This document shows positions 61,401 to 64,000 of a stretch of 64,000 nucleotides of DNA, in pieces. The notes under the pieces were generated by a model. The model was not told the origin of the DNA. It was given only the letters and a program-made list of their open reading frames with translations, and made no database searches. This stretch comes from Globodera rostochiensis (Eukaryota; Nematoda; Chromadorea; Rhabditida; Heteroderidae). Both the position numbers and the translations under genes were made by a program. The stretch's first letter is position 1, and each line of letters begins with the position of its first letter. The stretch covers positions 1,860,001 through 1,924,000 of the forward strand of contig JAEVLN010000004.1 in NCBI GenBank assembly GCA_018350325.1. The letters are read 5' to 3'.

Positions 61401-63386
61401 CATCCGAACTCGCTTCATCCTCCGTCCATCAGCATCCATGGACATGCGCATCTGCTGCATTGCTTCATCGTCCAGGAACACAATGTGCCGATTTTGGTCC
61501 GCCCGACGTTGCTGTAGACGAACAGATTGGTCTTCGTAGCTCCGAAGCACCTCTACTTCTGGAACGCCTCTGTTCAACAGCCACGGTTCCATGGCGTCCT
61601 TTAAACGGAGCGGATCCACGCCATGGTCAACAAGTGTTGGGAAGGCGGCCCAAATTGCGCGACGGTCAATGGACTGGTAGGAATTCTCGCGCAAGAAACG
61701 TGTGATGCCAGCCCGGAATTCGGCTGGCCCGACCAGGTCTTTCAGCATTTTGACCATCACCGCCCCTTTAATTTTTATTTAAATTGTTGGCATTGTGTTT
61801 TGACCGGGTAAAAAGCCCGGTTTTGTGTCCACAAAAATTGTGAAAAAAATTGAAAAAATGCCAATTTTTGTTAAAATAGCTTGTTAGTTTAACTAATTTG
61901 TTCAACAAATTATTGTATTGTTTGATCACACCTTTGGTGTACAAATGGATGCCGTCAAAGACACGGTACAGTTGGCCGGCACTCCGAAGCGGTCGTACCA
62001 AGGCCGATCGTCCATCGGACGACTGGCGATGGATCAGCTCAATCAGTCGAAGAAAGTACTCGTGCTCTAATAATCAATAAGTTTAAAATCACAAAATGCC
62101 AAAATGGGCAGGACCAAAATGGCACATTTTCAGCATAACCAAAGTTTTTTGCAAGTCTTCGAAAACTCACCCGTCAAATGGGGATGGTTGGCAGCGTTGA
62201 GAAAGTCGAACACAAAATAAGTGGCAAAGCCCTCGGCAATCCACAGCTCTTCCCATTCCCAAATGCCGACCAAATTGCCGAACCTGAACACCAAACAAAT
62301 CCGGGCTATACGATTTCGAGTCTCAGGGTCAAGTCTCGGTCTCGAGTCTCGGGGTCAAGTCTCGGTCTCGAGTCTCGGGGTCAAGTCTCGGTCTCGAGTC
62401 TCGGGGTCAAGTCTCGGTCTCGAGTCTCGGGGTCAAGTCTCGGTCTCGAGTCTCGGGGCAAGTGTTAATCTCGGGCTTCGAGTCTCGGTAAGTTTGGTCT
62501 CGAACATCCCTATTATTAGACCTTGCCGAACAACAAAAAATAACCAACCATTGATGGACCAATTCGTGCGTGATCGCCTTCTCGGCCCTGTACTGCTCCG
62601 ATCGGCGGTCAACGAGCTGCAAACTTTGTTGCTTCTCCTCCCGCACTTTGTCCTCCTTTGATGATGAACTGCTGCTGCTGGACGCATCGACGCCCAACGG
62701 CAACGGTCCGTCGTTGGTGCTGAACCGGACAGCGTCGGTGTGCAGAACGATCAGCCCCCAGTTTTCCATTCCGCCAACCGGAAGTTTTGGGGCCAAAAAA
62801 ATGTCCATTTTGGACAGAGGATATTTAACCTAAAAAAAATTGATGTTTTAAGCATTGATTTAAATTAATTCTTTTTCCACTAAAAGCCCACCCCGAAATC
62901 TTCTTGAAGCCGTTCAAACATTGTCGGCGAAAAATTGGACACAAAATGGGCGGCCAACATGTCCTGCGGTGCGGCCCACACCGTCAACGGAATGTTGCCA
63001 CGGGCAGTGCGCACCTCCACCGCAGTGAACGGCCCGGTAGCAAATGCCAACAAATACAATGGCATTGGCGGAGTGGTGGCAAACCGGGTGCTGCACACAT
63101 TGCCTGTGCTTGGTACGGATTCCCACGTGAACACTCTCCCAATTTGCTTATTACTGCTTGATGCCGGCGATGTGGACACAATGGGAGCAGTGTTGGTTAA
63201 CACTTTGGCATCCGTAAAATGCCGGATCGTTACGTTGAACGTGCTCCGAAAGCACGGCTCGTCCCATCCGGGCAAAAAAGTGCGCGCAAAATTTGGCTCA
63301 AATTTTGTTGAGAATCCGCCGAAAGCGGCGCTTGTTGGCATTGATCTACTGCTACTGCTTGCACCAGCTTGATGCTGTTGTTGTTC

Positions 63387-63419
<33 letters not shown>

Positions 63420-63958
63420 CACCGTCGGAGAGGCGAAACAATGGGCACCTTCGAACTCGGACTGGCAGATCCGGCTCCTAAATTCCATCTCCAGCCAATA
63501 CCTTAACAAAATTGTACAAAATGTGTATCATAATTTTGGCGTTATAATAATGATCCCGATCTACCGTATTTTTCTGGGAGTTGAGCCGGGTGCACGGCTA
63601 CTCCCGAAGTTTGAAATCTCGGAGACCAGGGGCTCAGACGGCTCCGCCACACCGTAGAATTCGGTAAGGTCAAGCTTAACAAAAATTACGAATTAGCTTC
63701 TGGCTTTAGGTTTGAAAAATACGCCCCGATCACCTCGACATTGTAATGCCTGGGCAACACCGTTTTGGGCAACGGTATTAACGGCACATTCGGACTCGAA
63801 ATGCTCGCCAATCGGTGCATCACCGGCCCATTGCCGAAGGCACTCAACGGCGGCAACATAAACACTTCGCCGTCGTCCATTGGGTCCGGGTCGCTGTCCA
63901 AATGCGGTGGGTACACTTCGTTCAACGACGGCACTCGTTGTCGACTCCTCTCCAAGCT
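58479..63958 (-). CDS. M1 family zinc aminopeptidase, 5' partial
   Basis: Twelve exons join in phase: 63958-63723, 63501-62892, 62829-62549, 62283-62171, 62066-61932, 61765-60535, 60468-60411, 60226-60128, 60071-59790, 59491-59192, 59097-58905 and, less surely, 58615-58479. M1 enzymes remove N-terminal residues from peptides. Seen: the substrate motif GGMENWGL (GAMEN in most members), the zinc site HELVHQW with the third ligand in LWIAEGFA exactly 18 residues after the second histidine, FDGIHLYTKGAVMVKML, and an ERAP1-type helical C-terminal domain. The first exon starts at an acceptor, so the start codon and any signal anchor lie right of the window. Oddities: about 260 extra basic, low-complexity residues in exon 6 (about 61490-60700); a shortened N-terminal beta domain; an 11-residue His run in exon 2; a Gln/Gly run in exon 10. 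The last exon was chosen for phase and may be wrong. Confidence 0.9.
58757..58870. repeat. Dispersed GTCTCG-word repeat
   Basis: Diverged GTCTCGAGTCTCGG words end in CTCGAACAGCTCTA, similar to the right ends of the hAT-like MITEs (CGAACTCTA). Related blocks are at 35246-35330 and 62317-62516. No target duplication was found. Confidence 0.6.
59575..59750. repeat. Diverged CCCGATCAATCCC repeat in aminopeptidase intron
   Basis: The words AATCCCGATCAATCCC and AAACAAAA recur several times in this intron. A similar set, in the opposite orientation (GGGATTGAT, GGGATCCCG), occurs at about 21045-21135. This is a dispersed repeat without visible ends. Confidence 0.6.
62317..62463. repeat. 26-bp tandem repeat, about 5.5 units
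   Basis: The unit is two imperfect GTCTCG halves (CGAGTCTCGGGG then TCAAGTCTCGGTCT). It lies in the aminopeptidase intron 62284-62548 and ends in CTCGAACATCCCTA, MITE-like, so it may be an internally expanded copy of the dispersed element. Confidence 0.9.
63386..63420. repeat. Coding ATG/CAT trinucleotide run
   Basis: About 11 triplets, read on the minus strand as histidine codons within aminopeptidase exon 2. It lies in a linker of the N-terminal domain just before the FEPNFART motif. Confidence 0.95.
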
Positions 63959-64000
63959 CTGATTTGAACAAATTGCGTAATACAATTCTTAAATAAGTTC

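Overview
The window is animal nuclear DNA, almost certainly from a nematode. Every gene I can rebuild has short phase-compatible introns (35 bp to a few hundred bp, mostly GT-AG with T-rich acceptors), and one gene is a fused isocitrate lyase-malate synthase, the form typical of nematodes. Two introns use the strong GC donor AG|GCAAGT / AG|GCAATC. I recall GC-AG introns being unusually common in the potato cyst nematode Globodera rostochiensis; together with the very many poly-G/poly-C runs this suggests a cyst-nematode-like plant parasite, but the genus is inference. Exon joins were worked out by hand from reading phase and splice consensus, without transcript data.

Layout. 1.1-4.2 kb: three exons (minus strand) of a Gln/Ala-rich, possibly muscleblind-like regulator that continues outside the recognised exons. 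4.2-22.9 kb: about 18.7 kb with no convincing exon, full of homopolymer runs, microsatellites and TGATCA words. 22.9-25.4 kb (+): SLC41-type magnesium transporter. 26.4-27.0 kb (-): small F-box-like gene. 28.4-33.6 kb (-): bifunctional glyoxylate-cycle enzyme, 20 exons, 981 aa. 33.6-40.1 kb: repeat-rich spacer. 40.1-42.8 kb (+): pyruvate dehydrogenase kinase, 9 exons, 480 aa. 44.0-46.8 kb (+): unknown 432-aa protein. 47.4-52.4 kb (+): Cys-loop ligand-gated channel with a very long N-terminal extension (887 aa in the model). 52.9-53.2 kb (-) and 56.7-56.9 kb (+): two small paralogous proline-rich terminal exon pairs. Between them, 54.4-56.7 kb, lies an apparently complete hAT DNA transposon. 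58.0-58.3 kb (-): small basic protein. 58.5-64.0 kb (-): M1 zinc aminopeptidase, cut by the window's right edge.

The genes do not form an operon or a single system; they are independent eukaryotic genes on both strands. The glyoxylate enzyme and the PDH kinase both act in carbon routing around acetyl-CoA, but the sequence shows no co-regulation.

The most interesting material is mobile: a 2,242-bp hAT element with 8-bp target duplications, terminal and subterminal repeats and a 486-codon open transposase, plus three short non-autonomous elements bounded by 8-bp duplications, at least two with related TAGAG-type termini. Next in interest are protein-architecture oddities: a large basic insertion and a shortened N-terminal domain in the aminopeptidase, the channel's N-terminal extension and non-PAR pore motif, and an 18-nt microexon followed by an apparent GT-TG intron in the glyoxylate gene.
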